A DNA stretch of 64,000 nucleotides from Halictus rubicundus (lineage: Eukaryota > Arthropoda > Insecta > Hymenoptera > Halictidae): assembly GCF_050948215.1 (NCBI RefSeq), contig NC_135151.1:6302220-6366219 (forward strand), given 5' to 3'. Both the position numbers and the translations under genes were made by a program. Positions within the stretch are counted from its first letter, which is position 1. Every line of letters starts with the position of its first letter. Positions 51,585-63,492 of the stretch are shown in pieces. The notes beneath the pieces are model-generated. The model was not told where the DNA came from. It did no database searches and saw only the letters and a list, made by a program, of their open reading frames with translations.

Positions 51585-54500
51585 ATGTTGCGACGGTCTT
51601 CGAAGATACTGAGGCTCATCCACAACATTGGTCGCTACAATAACGACTGTCTGTACATTTTTCAAGTAGGATACGTGAAAAGATGCGCTAGCACCTCGAT
51701 AACATGCAATCACAGCACAAGATGCATACAGATTGTAACCAACTCTCTTGGTTCAAGAAAAGGGGGACAGGCGAATGACCAGAGATGGATTCTCATTCCA
51801 ATGTCCAGGTCGATTTCCGTTTTCACAAAAACACAGAAAGACGAATCCGGCACCACGGTTCAAAAACCAGAGCAGCCGGCGCAGAGGATAATTGAGCTAA
51901 AAGAGGAAAATTTAGGTCAATTAAAGGAGAGAAAACTAAGCGTGGAACCTGTTTCCACGAGCGATGATCAAATTAAGAAGGAGAAGCCGCAGGATGTCAC
52001 GGCGGAAGGTACAGAAATAGCTGCAGCAAAGAAAGGTTTTATTTTTTATTTTTGTCATGGGTTTCTCACAAGTCTGTTAATTTATTTCTTTAAGCTGTTG
52101 CATTCTTTGCGCTGAAGTATCTCTAATTTTTAGCCAAGAAGAAAAAAGTGGAAAGAGGTACATCGTCCCTAGAACGTAATTTTATTACACCAGTAAGAGC
52201 TATGTCTGATTTTTTATTAAAGCCGTCCGACCTAGAAAATCTGCCAAAGACCAAGAGAAGATCACCTTACGAATTTGAACCACCGATCACTGTGTATTGG
52301 AGAAAAGATGTCGAAGCCAAGTAAGTTAAAGGATCACTTGAAATCTACAATCTCCTCCGATAATGTTCAGCGAGTTTTACTTTCAGAGCTTTGGAAGTTT
52401 GGGGATCGAGAGAGGCCTTGATAAAGGAGCTTCTTAAGAAAGAGCTTGAACAGAAAGCCTATCAGCAAAGTAAGGTTTATTGTCTTTTCGTCTGTTATGC
52501 CAAATTAAAAGTAACATTTCATAATGTCTCTTGTTGGAATCTGTAAAAAACAATTTGACATAGAATAATCTTTGTTGTTGTAAGATGTCTCTCCATCTTG
52601 CAGGGTTTATTGTCCCGCGTTTGTTAATACGGTATAAATGTCTGCTTGATATATTCTTTGGTATAAACATTGCTGCCTGCTTTTCGTCCTAGATGTATTT
52701 ACTGTGAAACGGAGACTGAGAGATTACAGGCGAGAAATGGGTAGCAAGACTGAGTTTATCCAAGAACAGGAAGGACTTTTCGGGAGATCGGGCAAAGTAG
52801 TTCTAACTGCGATCGTGATGTAAGCCTCGCCTTTTCGATCGATCCTGATGTCACCTGCCTGCTTGAATAATCGAATCCTTTCTTCCCCAGCAACGCGTGC
52901 AATTTTATATGTAAACTATGCGCTTGGGTATTTACTGGTTCGCACAGCATGTTCGCGGAGTGCGTGCACTCCGCCGCGGATACTTGCAACCAATTAATAT
53001 TAGCTTATGGTATTCACAAATCGGTACAGGTGAGTCTCCACAATATTCCTTAACTTCGTGCAATCTAAACCTTTATTATATACAATTTTTAAGAACCTGA
53101 TAGATTGGAGTTACTGTACATTAAAATAACGTTCTCCATATTTGCGTTGCATCATTGCACATTCATTGCATCATTAAAAATGTTTCAGACTCCTAATCCG
53201 GACCATCCATATGGCTACACAAATATGAAGTACGTTTCCTCTCTGATATCCGGCGTTGGTATTTTCTGTGTGGGTGCTGGTCTTTCCTTTTACCATGGGA
53301 TCCATGGTCTTTTCAATCCTATGCCGGTGGAGCCGTTTTATTGGGCCTACTGTGTGCTAGCCGGTTCTTTAGTATCCGAAGGAGCAACATTGTTGGTTGC
53401 TATCCAATCGATAAAAAAAGGAGCGGAAGAGAAACAACGAACATTCAAAGAATATGTATTGGCGGGGCAAGATCCTTCCGTGAATGTTGTTCTTCTGGAG
53501 GACTTTGCATCCGTAAATATTTAATAATTATGCAAAGTAATCGTCAATAATAATCTTCAAACGGTATTTCTCGGAACCCTCGAGCCTCCCGAGTCAAAGT
53601 CAAAATTTGAAAGAATTGTTGAAGATAAAACTTGAAGAGCTAAAAATTGAAAATGGTTAATTTGTCTCAAGGTTTCTGTGAATCAACAAAGTTTGAGGAT
53701 CACCCCTACAGCATTTAGATTATTTTAATGATTTCTCAACAGGTCGTCGGTATTACCACTGCAGCAATTTGTATGAGTCTGACTTCCTACACCGGAAATC
53801 CCATGTACGACGCTACTGGGTCCATCTTGGGCGGTTTCCTGCTTGGTGGTGTGGCAGCTTTTATAATTAACACGAACACTGCAGCCCTAATCGGCAGGAG
53901 CATATCCCACGACGATCTCGACAAGATTAATACCGAATTGGAGTCGGACATCATGGTAATGTTCCCCTATTTATGTTACTGTCACCTCGGACAATGATGT
54001 TCCTCTATTAATTGAGCGTATATTAGGTCCGAGCTATTTATGATGTTAAAGGTATCGACATGGGCAATAACTTAGTTCGATACAAGGCAGAAATCGATTT
54101 CGACGGAAGGGAATTGACCAGATCGTATCTGGACAAAAACGACTTGGCTGCGATGCTGAAGGTAGGCGAAATGCTTACAGAAAGTTGCTTTCCTTACGTC
54201 GCGTCGCGGTTTTGGGCAGAGCCTATAATAATCTTCTGTCTATCTCCACCATTTTACTCTAGCTCAGTTAACAAAGACCGAGATTAAATTGCTTCGGAGC
54301 GTCTTTTGAGTCGCGCGACGTTACGGAGGGAAAGCTGTAATAATTTAAAGAATCTAGGTTCCTGACTTTTGCACTTTCAGGAAGTGAAAGCCATGAAGAA
54401 CATCGACGAATTGGAAACGTTCATGTTGAAGAACGGTGAGGGAATTGTCGACATGGTTGGCGGCGAGATAGACAGAATGGAGCTCAAACTGAAGGTATTA

Positions 54501-54603
54501 ATAAATTATTTTATCAGCTCATTCTTCAGCAATTACAATTTTAATTCTACAATTATAGAAGAAGCATCCGGAGATACGACACTGCGATCTGGAGATCTTG
54601 TAA
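51585..54603 (+). CDS. SLC30A9: Proton-coupled zinc transporter 9 (SLC30A9/ZnT9), 10 exons
   Basis: Coding exons: 51585-52035, 52134-52320, 52387-52469, 52693-52819, 52891-53029, 53189-53512, 53743-53955, 54027-54161, 54381-54494, 54559-54603. All are GT-AG and in frame, giving 605 residues (human about 568). ZnT9 is a cation-diffusion-facilitator family member that moves zinc out of mitochondria. The N-terminus is basic and Ser/Arg-rich, fitting a mitochondrial targeting peptide. Next come the family-specific pre-membrane domain (about 160-240: FITPVRAMSDFLL, RRSPYEFEPP, VYWRKDVEA) and the transporter core with FTGSHSMFAECVHSAADTCN (H309, D313 as metal ligands in TM2), TPNPDHPYGYTNMKY, LISGVGIF, LLEDFAS (E433/D434 in TM5) and TSYTGNPMYD. 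The cytosolic-type C-terminal domain ends with HPEIRHCDLEIL. The ATG at 51585 is the first in the frame. AATAAA lies 142 bp after the stop. Drosophila's counterpart is ZnT49B. Confidence 0.95.
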
Positions 54604-54744
54604 ACCCGCCTTCGTACGGGTATACGGAGGAGGTACGAGTACTGCTGTAAATACTGTGTAATAATAATCACGGCGTGCGACGCGTTTCTGTATAATTTTA
54701 TTTATATGAAAACAGGGAATGTGTTTAGACAGGTTGAGGAAAAA

Positions 54745-54750
54745 AATAAA
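54745..54750 (+). terminator. Poly(A) signal of the SLC30A9 gene
   Basis: Canonical AATAAA, 142 bp downstream of the SLC30A9 stop and about 475 bp before the TMEM237 start codon. Its placement fits a short 3' UTR. Confidence 0.6.
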
Positions 54751-55225
54751 GCGAGTAGGTGCGAGTCACGTGTCTTGTAATACCAGTGTCAACTCGTTTC
54801 TGCGTTCCATTTAAATAATAACATCTTTAGTCACATTCTAAAATCAATTTATATACCGAACCCTTTGAGCTTTCAAAGAAATCGCAAGATAAACGGTATC
54901 GCTCGATTAGCGAGCATCGAGGTGTCAGGTCGTCCATTAATCCATAAGAGGCTTTGCAAGACGAGTGCCTTTGCAGCAACGGTATCGGCCAACAAAGCGG
55001 CTGTGAAACCCAAGAGGCATCGATTTACGAGTCCGTCAGGTTGCCTAGGATTATCGATTCTTTCCCATCGCGAACAACAAACGGTTGCCATGGTCGGTTT
55101 CCGGCTATTTACGAGGGTAGCAGCGTCAGAGCCTCGCGTTCCTCGAGTAGGGTGTCAGATATGAGCTGGCCTAATCGCGGTGTGGATAGAATCGAACGAT
55201 TTTTCGCGATCGGGGAAACTGTTAG

Positions 55226-57618
55226 ATGAGTCGATTGTCAGAAAGAGATTCGCGACGATGGAGCACCGTTTCGCGTGCAAGAAAAACCAGTTCAGGATCC
55301 TCGACGCCTATCGAAGAACCTACGTACGTGAAGAACACAAGCACACCTTTGAGGAACAGGTGGTCGGACTCGGAGGAGATCAACAGGTCCTTGCGAATTC
55401 AGCGAGACGTCGGCGAAGAGACGCAAGAGGAGTCTGATGAGGAATCGGGAAAATCTAGAGGACGCAAAGGCTCCCTGGTGCGAGCTAAGGGGACGTTGGG
55501 GCGTCAGGATGATCGGGAGAGGGTTCCTCAGAGGCGCAAGGGAAGACACGAGTCGAGGAAGAGACAGAAAAGAGACAGGAGCCCGGAACCCTCTCCTGAA
55601 GAGGGGCAGAAAGTGTCGACTTCCTCCAGTAAACGCTATGCTGAAGACGATGGGGATCGCTTGAAGAGGAAGCATGAAGGTAAATGATGGCATATAGGGT
55701 TACTGAATAGATCTGCTTTTTATTATTATGTCCTGGATTGAGGGAAGTCTGAGGATGATTTATAGAAGCTTTGTATAGGGCTCCTGTTGGAATTAACTTT
55801 TTGTGAGGTGTAGTAGACTGTAATAGACTATCACTTGTAAAATATGATAATTGTAAAATGTACAGACAGGATTAGTACATGTCTAGCATTAGCCTGCACA
55901 GTCCTGATTTTATAATTATGGCCTGGATTGAAGGTAGCCCAAGATTAACTTGTAGAAGCAAAGAAAAGGTACAAACAGTTTTTGTTGACGTTGCAATGAA
56001 TTTTTTAAACATTTCAAATTGTCTTTCCTAATATTCTAGCCCTGTAATTGTATACTACTTTACAACCGTCGCCAAGTCGCCATATTGGTGACATCAGGAC
56101 TATGTATCTCATTCCCAACTGTGCAAACGAATGATGTAATTAATTGCCTAATAAAAGTACACACTGTTCTTCCCCCTCAATATTTAAGACTTTGATACAA
56201 AAGCGATTTCGTATTAAAACCCAACGAAGAATCGGACACGAACTTTTGCACTGACATAATATACTTTCCCGAGCAAAACACATTTTCAGTATCCTAACAG
56301 AGTCTTCGTCTACCAAAGCAAGCTAGTAAAAGCGGACAAAAGTTCTTGGCAACATAATCAATTCTGTACGAATTATCCCAGGTTGTTGTTCATAAAATAC
56401 AATGGCTGTAGATTAGAGAGAATTGCTTAACGCAATAAATCGAGGTACACAACACGGATTTTGTCGCTCAGGGGAGGACGAGTTGCCAATTACCGAGATC
56501 TTGAAGAGGAGCCAAGAGAACGCGCGCACGAAATACGAGCACCAGCTGCCGCTTCCGGAACTGACCACGGATAAGATCTACGTTCAGCACCGGGGCGGTT
56601 TCAGCGCCCTGAAAATTAGGTCGAGAGACTCTCGGTCAGGGCAGAAGCTCGAACCAGCTGGGGACAATGAAGAGAAACGAGATTCGCCGCCGATTAGCGT
56701 TGCTATCGCGGTTCAACAGCTTTGGAAGAGCGCGGGCCACGTGTTTCAAGGTCTCCTGGGTGGCATGGCACTCATGCACTTTATAATGGCAAGTCTACGA
56801 CACGGAAAGCCCCTCAAACAACATTCACAATCAATTAGATTCAATTTTTCAGCTGCAAGTGTGCTTCGACGCGACCATGGAGTTCGTTGAGGAGCATTCG
56901 AGGATCTGCGAGATTTATACTAACATCTTCTCCTTTCTGATAATCCTCTGCATCGTCTCGACTCTCGATAAGTACGATCTACGATGTCACGAATACTACG
57001 AATACTATTTCCTCTCTACAAGCGCGTGGATCCTGTAATTCCGTCGAAATCCCAAAATTAATATGCTTATGGTCGATAGCAAGATGAAAGCACCGAGCCA
57101 TTGTAATCCCCAATTTAGGCCCATCAGTCATGCGACTGTAGGGAGGCAATATCGCGTCTCTTAAGATGAGATTATCCAAGTTTCGGTACTTCTGCCAGAT
57201 TCGATTTGGCACGGCTCGACGTCGATCACCTGCGAGAGATCTACGTAGACTACAGCAAAACCGTGATCGCCGTGCCATTGTACCTGGTCGTCTTCTGTCT
57301 TCATCAAGTTTGCTCCAGGACCGACAATCTGCTAGCCTCGGCTCACTATTACACTTCGAACTTCAGTATTTGGGATAACGTGAGTGTCTCGAACACTTCC
57401 GACACCTGCAACGAGTTTATTGATTTTTCTCGTAGGTGACGGATGTTCAGAGTGTTTTGGATAATTTGAACAGCTGGCAGAGGATGTCGATGTCGAAAGA
57501 CATTCTCGCGGTGCTCGCATGGTTGTTCGTTTCTTTGGGCACCAAGGATGACGCGTTTCTGATTCATCTGCAGTCCATGGAGAAGTATGCTGGCAACGTG
57601 GACCAGTCTAGAGAATAA
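55226..57618 (+). CDS. TMEM237: TMEM237-like ciliary transition-zone membrane protein, 5 exons
   Basis: Coding exons: 55226-55679, 56472-56788, 56853-56971, 57199-57379, 57436-57618, giving 417 residues (human TMEM237 408). TMEM237 is a four-pass protein of the ciliary transition zone; the human gene underlies a Joubert syndrome. Residues 1-170 are Arg/Ser/Glu-rich and disordered, like the family's N-terminus. The core begins VAIAVQQLWKSAGHVFQGLL (TM1 about 236-257), then a second segment IYTNIFSFLIILCIVSTLDK (about 278-297), TVIAVPLYLVVFCLHQV (318-334) and ILAVLAWLFVSLG (380-392). The order and spacing match the vertebrate protein, including the STLDKFDLA motif (vertebrate STISAFDRIDFA). A TAG stop directly precedes the ATG at 55226 in frame, which supports that start unless an upstream exon exists. 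The second intron seems to use a GC donor. An AATAAA overlaps the stop codon. In insects such genes act in ciliated sensory neurons and sperm. Confidence 0.87.
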
Positions 57619-58061
57619 ATCAATTGTTTATCACGTTCGTCGCTGATACATTTATCTTGTAATTCATTTTGTATCTTTTATTATTGCGAGAAGAAGATAG
57701 TTTGCGCATAACGATGGGTAGAAAACGTTTTCGACACGTTGATTGCAGAACCTTGAAAAATCCTACAAAATCAATGTGATTTTATTAGCCTGACTGCAAA
57801 GTGATTATTTTTTACTATCAAAAGTTGATTATTTTTTCAGTGTCAAATTACAACATAATTGTAGAGAACGTTTGGGAATTAACGCTATTCTAGGAATATT
57901 GATGGAATTTAATTTGAACAATCGCGTCACGATAAAAGTAAATTTTTAGAGGATATATTGTATATTCCGTGTATGGCCGTAGTGGCAATCAACGTGACAA
58001 TGATATATCATTAAAATCGTTGGTCAGGCGAGGAGGAGGCTTGTGACGTGCGGTTTTAATT

Positions 58062-58067
58062 TTTATT
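58062..58067 (-). terminator. Possible poly(A) signal for the minus-strand transcript
   Basis: AATAAA on the minus strand, about 145 bp beyond the stop of the small ORF at 58211-58369. It could serve that ORF or a long tetraspanin 3' UTR. Confidence 0.3.
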
Positions 58068-58210
58068 CGTAACAGAATAGGGAGTACAATATTTATAAAG
58101 TTCTTCTATACTCTAACAGATAATACACGTACATGTAATACCAATGAAGACAATAACATTAAGAATAAAATATAACATATGGCGCGATCGTACGATAGTA
58201 AAATATGCTC

Positions 58211-58369
58211 TTAGACTTCGTCCCGAGCGGGGTGCTGGGTTGAGTCGACGATTGCGACTGGATATTCTCGATCTACTTTGTCCTTGAGACGTGTAAAATA
58301 TTTCTTCGCGTTCACAACATGATCATGCAAAGTATTGACTATTCTATCGCTCTTGAACGTTGTGTTCAT
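58211..58369 (-). CDS. Unidentified small ORF, possibly a terminal exon
   Basis: Minus-strand frame of 52 residues starting MNTTFKSDRIVNTLHDHVVN and ending QHPARDEV, with a charged helical centre (NAKKYFTRLKDKVDREY). The frame stays open five codons upstream to a TAG that could be the end of a splice acceptor at 58385. A second open stretch from an ATG at 58617 (MTSLSCNESDGPVPST...) could be a preceding exon, joinable in phase 0 through a weak donor at 58539; the acceptor has a poor pyrimidine tract. An AATAAA on the minus strand (58067-58062) lies about 145 bp past the stop, which fits a real transcript end. It lies between TMEM237 (convergent) and the tetraspanin exons. I do not recognise the family; it may instead be UTR sequence. 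Confidence 0.33.
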   Translation of the reverse strand: MNTTFKSDRIVNTLHDHVVNAKKYFTRLKDKVDREYPVAIVDSTQHPARDEV

Positions 58370-58617
58370 TCTTGCGCCACTATCCTAAGCCGTTCGTTCG
58401 CCGTATCGCGTGCCAAAGATTCGCAGAATTTAATTCGGGCGGAATACGGCGAAAATTAATGGTATTTCTGTTTTCTTTTTTCGCGTGTCTGAAACGTTCA
58501 GGAACGTGGCGTTTTCGAATTTGCAAATTCGAGTTTCACCGTGCCGGTGATCGGGGTCGCCGACGCAATCGTCGACGGAACGGGCCCGTCGCTCTCGTTG
58601 CACGACAAACTCGTCAT

Positions 58618-61235
58618 AAATAATGTGCAAAGGCTCGTATTAACCTGCGAAGCAACAGATAAATATATAAATACTGTACGTACATTTACAACGCGAAACG
58701 CTTCTTCTCCCCGCGAATATACATAACCGACGGTTTAAAATATCTCTGGACCTTAACAACGCTATTAATTTCATCAAGGCACTGTTTACAGTTCTCGATC
58801 GATTCGGAGTCGTTTACTCCGCTTCCCGTCCGCGTGGATCGACGATCCTCGTTTCGTCGGCCAAACGATCCGTAAGATTGGTTCCGGTGGTCCGTTCGAA
58901 CAAACGCAGGCGGGAAAATGGGAGACGGCAAAGAAAAAGGAAAAAAAAAAGGGAACGAAACGTTTGGAAAGACGAGAATCGCCGAACGCGGACGGGCGCA
59001 GATTATTTCTCGTCTGTTCGCTCGATCGATCGGATTTCTCTCTTTGTGTGTGTGTGTGTGTGTGTGTGTTTTTCTCTTCGTCTTTCTATTTTTCATGAAA
59101 AAATCCGGGACGATTCGGTGGTCCGTTTTCCGGCAAATGGGGATCAGTCCCTGGGGAACAGACTCGCGGCTACATCGCGATCTACAGTCGTGATAGTCGA
59201 GGATTCTTTTGGGCGAGGCGTGATCAAGGTAAGTTAATGGTTTATCTGCATAATTTGTCGTGCAAAGAACCGTTGTCGATACTGTGCTGTAAACGTTTCT
59301 GCCAGTCTGAACAACCTCGAGTAATTTAATCTGTTTCATAAGCAGAATTCTCTTTGTTCATAAATGTTCCTTTCATTCTAAACATGCGCGAGTACTTGAA
59401 TTTGTCTCACGAGCTTCATTTTCTCTTCTCACAAATGTTCCGAACTAACGACATAATAACAAAACAATTCTTCGCTTCTACTGGAACACGTATAGTGTTC
59501 GCTTGCGCGTCGCTTTCATTGCGAGTGTGCGATATATTTTAATACTGCGTTGACAGGCTAGGATAAATCAGTAATTCGAAAATGACTTACATTAATGCCC
59601 GGCTATTTTTATCAAGTATTAGATCAATTGATGGTAAAAGTGATAAATAAGTTTGTAACATCGTCTATATAAAATTTAGCAACACCCGACAGCGAACAGA
59701 AAACGATCGCGCGATGCCACGACGATTTTTCAGCGATTGACGTCAAGGTGGCGTCATCGGTCGTTATGGTGTTAAATTGTTGGAGCTGTCGCGAACTGAG
59801 ACTGCAGTGGCAAAGATCTAGGGAATTTATACTGCACCGCAACGTCTCCTTGGCCATGGCATAATCGTAACACGGTGATCATGCAAAAGTAAAGAATTTC
59901 TGAAGCAGTGCTGCATTTTTTAAAACGGATATTCGGATATTCGATTGGCGTGTCTGATCATTGCTTTCTGGTTCTACTGACAATTTTGTGAAGCAGAACA
60001 CTCATCTTCGAGGTGTTAAAAAAGTAGAAATAGTAGAAGAATTTAAAAATACAGTGATACCTTTAAAGAAATAATTTTTGAAGTTCCTTTACAGATTGCA
60101 TGATTAATAAGCCTCGCTGGTAAAAAAGTTACGGTACCCTCGATTCCCTAAAAATCCTGAACACTGAACGTTTAATTCCGGGCCACCATGCGATAAAAAA
60201 AAAAGATCTCACTGTATAAATGAACAATCCTGCTTGTTCTCGACGTCGAGAAAACCGCCGCTCTTCCTCCCACGCAGTTTATTGCTGTGCGTCCCGTTAG
60301 AGAACGCCTCGCCCATATCTCGGCCACGGCCTGCTCCCCTAATCTACAGTTTTAGAAACGTTTGTGCGCGGACTCGTGACGGCAGTATACAAAGAGACAT
60401 CTTAATTTGTACAGGCGATCCGTGGTCGCTAGTAAAACCGAGTGCGGTTCACTCGTCGCGAATACATTCCTCCAAAAGAGACCGGGTCCTGGAGAAAAAT
60501 CTCGGATGTTTCTCCGCAGGGTCTCGGCTCGACGGTCCCCCCGAAATTTCGTGTGAGCGCGTCGATAGGGGAACCTTGAGAACCTTTTCATCTAAACTCG
60601 TCGTGGGCGTGGATCCCACGATCGAGACATTATATCGTCTTCGAGAACTGGGAGCCTAGATTCGCTGGATTCGAGCGGGGGAGTGGAGGGCCTCCTTTTT
60701 TCCCCGTGAAATTGGCCCTCTTCCTCGACGCGAAAGCAGACAAAGACTTCCGGGAACGCAGTGGAGGGTGATACGGAAACTCGCGCGAATTCCCCATTGA
60801 TCCCCAGGGACTCAGATCATCGAGTCCTTCTACTTGTCCCTGGGGTTCCCGCGAAATATCGCGGCACAGGTTGAGGGAGGATACTCTTTGAAGTGTTCCG
60901 CGGCTGCACGCACACACTCTCTCTCACTCTCTCGCTCTCTGACTCCCTTCGCAGCCCGGTTCTCCCCCGTCGAACACCTTTGTGCGCCGCTACGGAGTAG
61001 GACGGGAAAGAATCGGGCCGGCAGTCTTGCAGTCTAGCTCTTTGTGACGCGGAGGAAGAGTCAGGAACGGAGGATATCCTGCGCACTGGGCCAGAGAGCA
61101 TGATTCTCCGTTGCACCTGGATGACGTCCCCTCCTCTCCCTTCCGCGGCGACGATCAAACGGCTCCCGCGTCGTTCTGCATGTATCTGCACCACGAGCGG
61201 CTGTTGTTGTTGCTCTCGCGGACTTGAAGTAAACC
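58618..61235. other. No recognised coding exon; perhaps tetraspanin 3' UTR
   Basis: A 217-residue minus frame at 59339-58686 is low complexity around the GT run and unlike any family I know. A minus-strand AATAAA near 60278 could end a long tetraspanin 3' UTR. Confidence 0.45.
59044..59069. repeat. (GT)n microsatellite
   Basis: Thirteen TG units; the Thr-His string in the minus-strand frame here is an artefact. Confidence 0.93.
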
Positions 61236-62509
61236 TCAGTCGTCGAAGTCGTGCCTCAGTTTTATGTAGAGGCACGAGCCGAGAACGATCCCGAACAGCT
61301 CCAGCACCGACAGACCAAGACCCACGGCGCCCAGGATGATCAGGTGGTCCTTCGTCGTCTCCAGGAACTTGTAGATGCAACCCTGAGGAACAAAAAGTCA
61401 TCAATAGACCCGGCGAAGATCAGCTGATTCGCGGGTAGCTTTACTTTCGGGCTGTGCAACCTTCTGGAAGCTGAACGATTCAAACGGTATCGTGTTTGGT
61501 CTCGTTTCCAGCAGAAAAGTGTTGCGAACATGTCTCAGGATTGATTCTCCTAACGCGACAACTTCGATCGTAAATTATTCATATTGGACGAAAGTGTTCA
61601 ATCAAATGCTGTGATCGTTGGCAAAAGTTTCACAAGGAAATGATTAAAAACAGAACAGTTTAACAACATTTCGACCCCGAACTTGCCACGCATACCAAGG
61701 ACATTACAACACCAGCGCCCTGAGAACATTCGGCGCATTTTCCGGAACAAAGCGCGACACTTTCCGAGGAACACAAACAATTACTAGCGAAGAGACGCCC
61801 GGCAAATGGATACGCGAGAGCCAGGTAGCCCGCGCTAGGGTTGAAAGCAGCCCATTAACGGGTCCGTGGCCGGCAAAGCGTTAACTTCTGGCGGAACATC
61901 AACGAGCGTAACAGCCCGAAAATTGATTTTCCTTTTCTCGTGGAAAAGGAGGTGGGGGGCGGGGGCGGTTGGGGGAAAGATGAGAGCTTTCCTCCCGAGG
62001 ATCTATCGAAACTCGCGACAAACGGCGGCCGGGTCTAATGGAACCCGGTGTGTCTCGAGTACCCGCTTTCCCATTAGTCGGGCTGCGCATCGATCCCCGG
62101 TAGCAGGCTCTCGCGCGCAATGAAATCAAGAGGCTTCGATAACGAGGCTCCTTTTTCTCGAGGCTCGTTCCTCGTGTTTACGGGCGCCATTGAATCGCGA
62201 GCGGCGTCGTTATCCGGCGGCCCTCGACGAATTAAACTGGAACAAATAAACGGCTCCTCGAAGCTGAACTGAACAGAACTGAACGACGACGAAGATCCGG
62301 GGCCGCGACAGGAGGTGAAAACGGGCTACGGGGGAATCGATAAATACCGTGTAATGGATGTTCGACGGGTGATCCCTCCTCCCGCAGAGGTACGACGGGG
62401 TCTTGCAACAGCTATCCGGGACGACACTGGAGTCCTTAAGGACGTTCTCGTCCTTGTGCCACTCGCTCACCTTCCAGTCCTCGAATCTCAGGGCTCCGCA
62501 GCATTTGAA
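61236..62509 (-). CDS. CD151-like tetraspanin, last two coding exons (5' part outside window)
   Basis: Minus-strand exons 62509-62348 (54 codons) and 61382-61236 (48 codons plus TGA), separated by a 965-bp GT-AG intron; both start in phase 0. The first exon is the large extracellular loop: FKCCGALRFEDW holds the CCG signature, followed by VVPDSCCKTPSYLCGRRDH (PxSCC motif), so with the GC of the next exon there are six loop cysteines. The second exon reads GCIYKFLETTKDHL, then the fourth membrane helix (LIILGAVGLGLSVLELFGIV) and the short tail LYIKLRHDFDD. Layout and residues resemble vertebrate CD151/TSPAN11 (VVPDSCCKT, LCGQRDHASNIY). Tetraspanins organise integrins and other receptors in plasma-membrane microdomains. 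The first three membrane helices and the small loop are not in the remaining 1.5 kb, so they lie beyond position 64000. I do not assign an insect Tsp name. Confidence 0.92.
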
Positions 62510-62925
62510 CTGAAAATTTAACGAGGGACACAACGGTCGTCAGTCTGGTCTGTTCCTCGCGGTCGATGGGGAACCGGCGGCGAACTCGTAACGGAAACCA
62601 TCCGAGGTTGCAGAGCTTGAGAACCGAGTCGGTAATACCCCCTACGACACGTCTACGACGCACATGCTCATTTACAATTCAATTAACGTTCAAAATTAAC
62701 AATCTACAAAATTGTCCATTGCACAATATTTGTAATGGATTTACGTGACCCACAATCGTTCTTGTCGGCGAAAACACGCATGTCCTCGATGCACACCGTC
62801 GTCTAAAATAGCTGTGACGATCATAATCGACAACCTATAGAATTGTACATTTCACAACATTTCTATTACGCATACATCGGTCAAAAATCGTTCTTGTTGG
62901 CGGAAGACAGCCACAGTGATTTCTC
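62510..62925. other. Probable tetraspanin intron
   Basis: Follows the large-loop exon on the minus strand; no upstream tetraspanin exon (membrane helices 1-3) is visible here or in the fold-back DNA to 64000. Confidence 0.6.
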
Positions 62926-63381
62926 TATACAGGGTGTTAACGATAACTTGTACCAGCATTTTTTTAGTGAAAGGTAAACATTAGAGAAAAACCGAAGGGG
63001 AGGTAGTTGTAGTATATTTTACTAGCAATATGATAGCGTATCTCAATTTTCTGTATTTTTAATATTTTGATAGAAATGAAGGTGACCTTCAGTTTGTTAA
63101 ATGGAGTGCTACATATTTGTTTACGTCATATGAAAATGGACATTGAGACGAGTTCAACCATGTAGTATACTATGGTCCTCTTTTGACGTAAACAAATATG
63201 TAGCATTCCATTAAAAAAAAATGAAGGTCACCTTTGTTTCTAGAAAAATACTAAAAATACAAAAAATTGAGACACGCTATGATATTGCTAGTAAAATATA
63301 CTACCTCCTGTTCGGTTTCTTTCTAATGATTACCCTTCACGAAAAAAACGCTGGTACAAATTATCGCAAACACCCTGTATA
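62926..63381. mobile_element. Fold-back element with TATACAGGGTGTT ends
   Basis: Arms of about 200 bp: TACAGGGTGTTAACGATAAC and GAAGGTGACCTTCA at the left, inverted at the right to CGCAAACACCCTGTATA. TA at both tips fits a Tc1/mariner-type insertion. It probably lies in a tetraspanin intron. Confidence 0.85.
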
Positions 63382-63492
63382 TGTCGCTAAGGCCTGTATG
63401 ATAAACATCGCGGAATTATCCCCACCGCCGCGGGGTATATCCCGTGAGGGGCCGCAAAGTTCGAGAGGCCTCGGACGCCGAGGAGTGTAACT

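Noticed and set aside
58686..59339. 217-residue minus-strand frame
   Set aside because: Contains a Thr-His string from the GT microsatellite and Phe/Pro low complexity; no recognised family and unrelated to the tetraspanin.
60817..61404. 195-residue minus-strand frame overlapping the tetraspanin exon
   Set aside because: It is in a different frame from the tetraspanin reading, which matches the family clearly.
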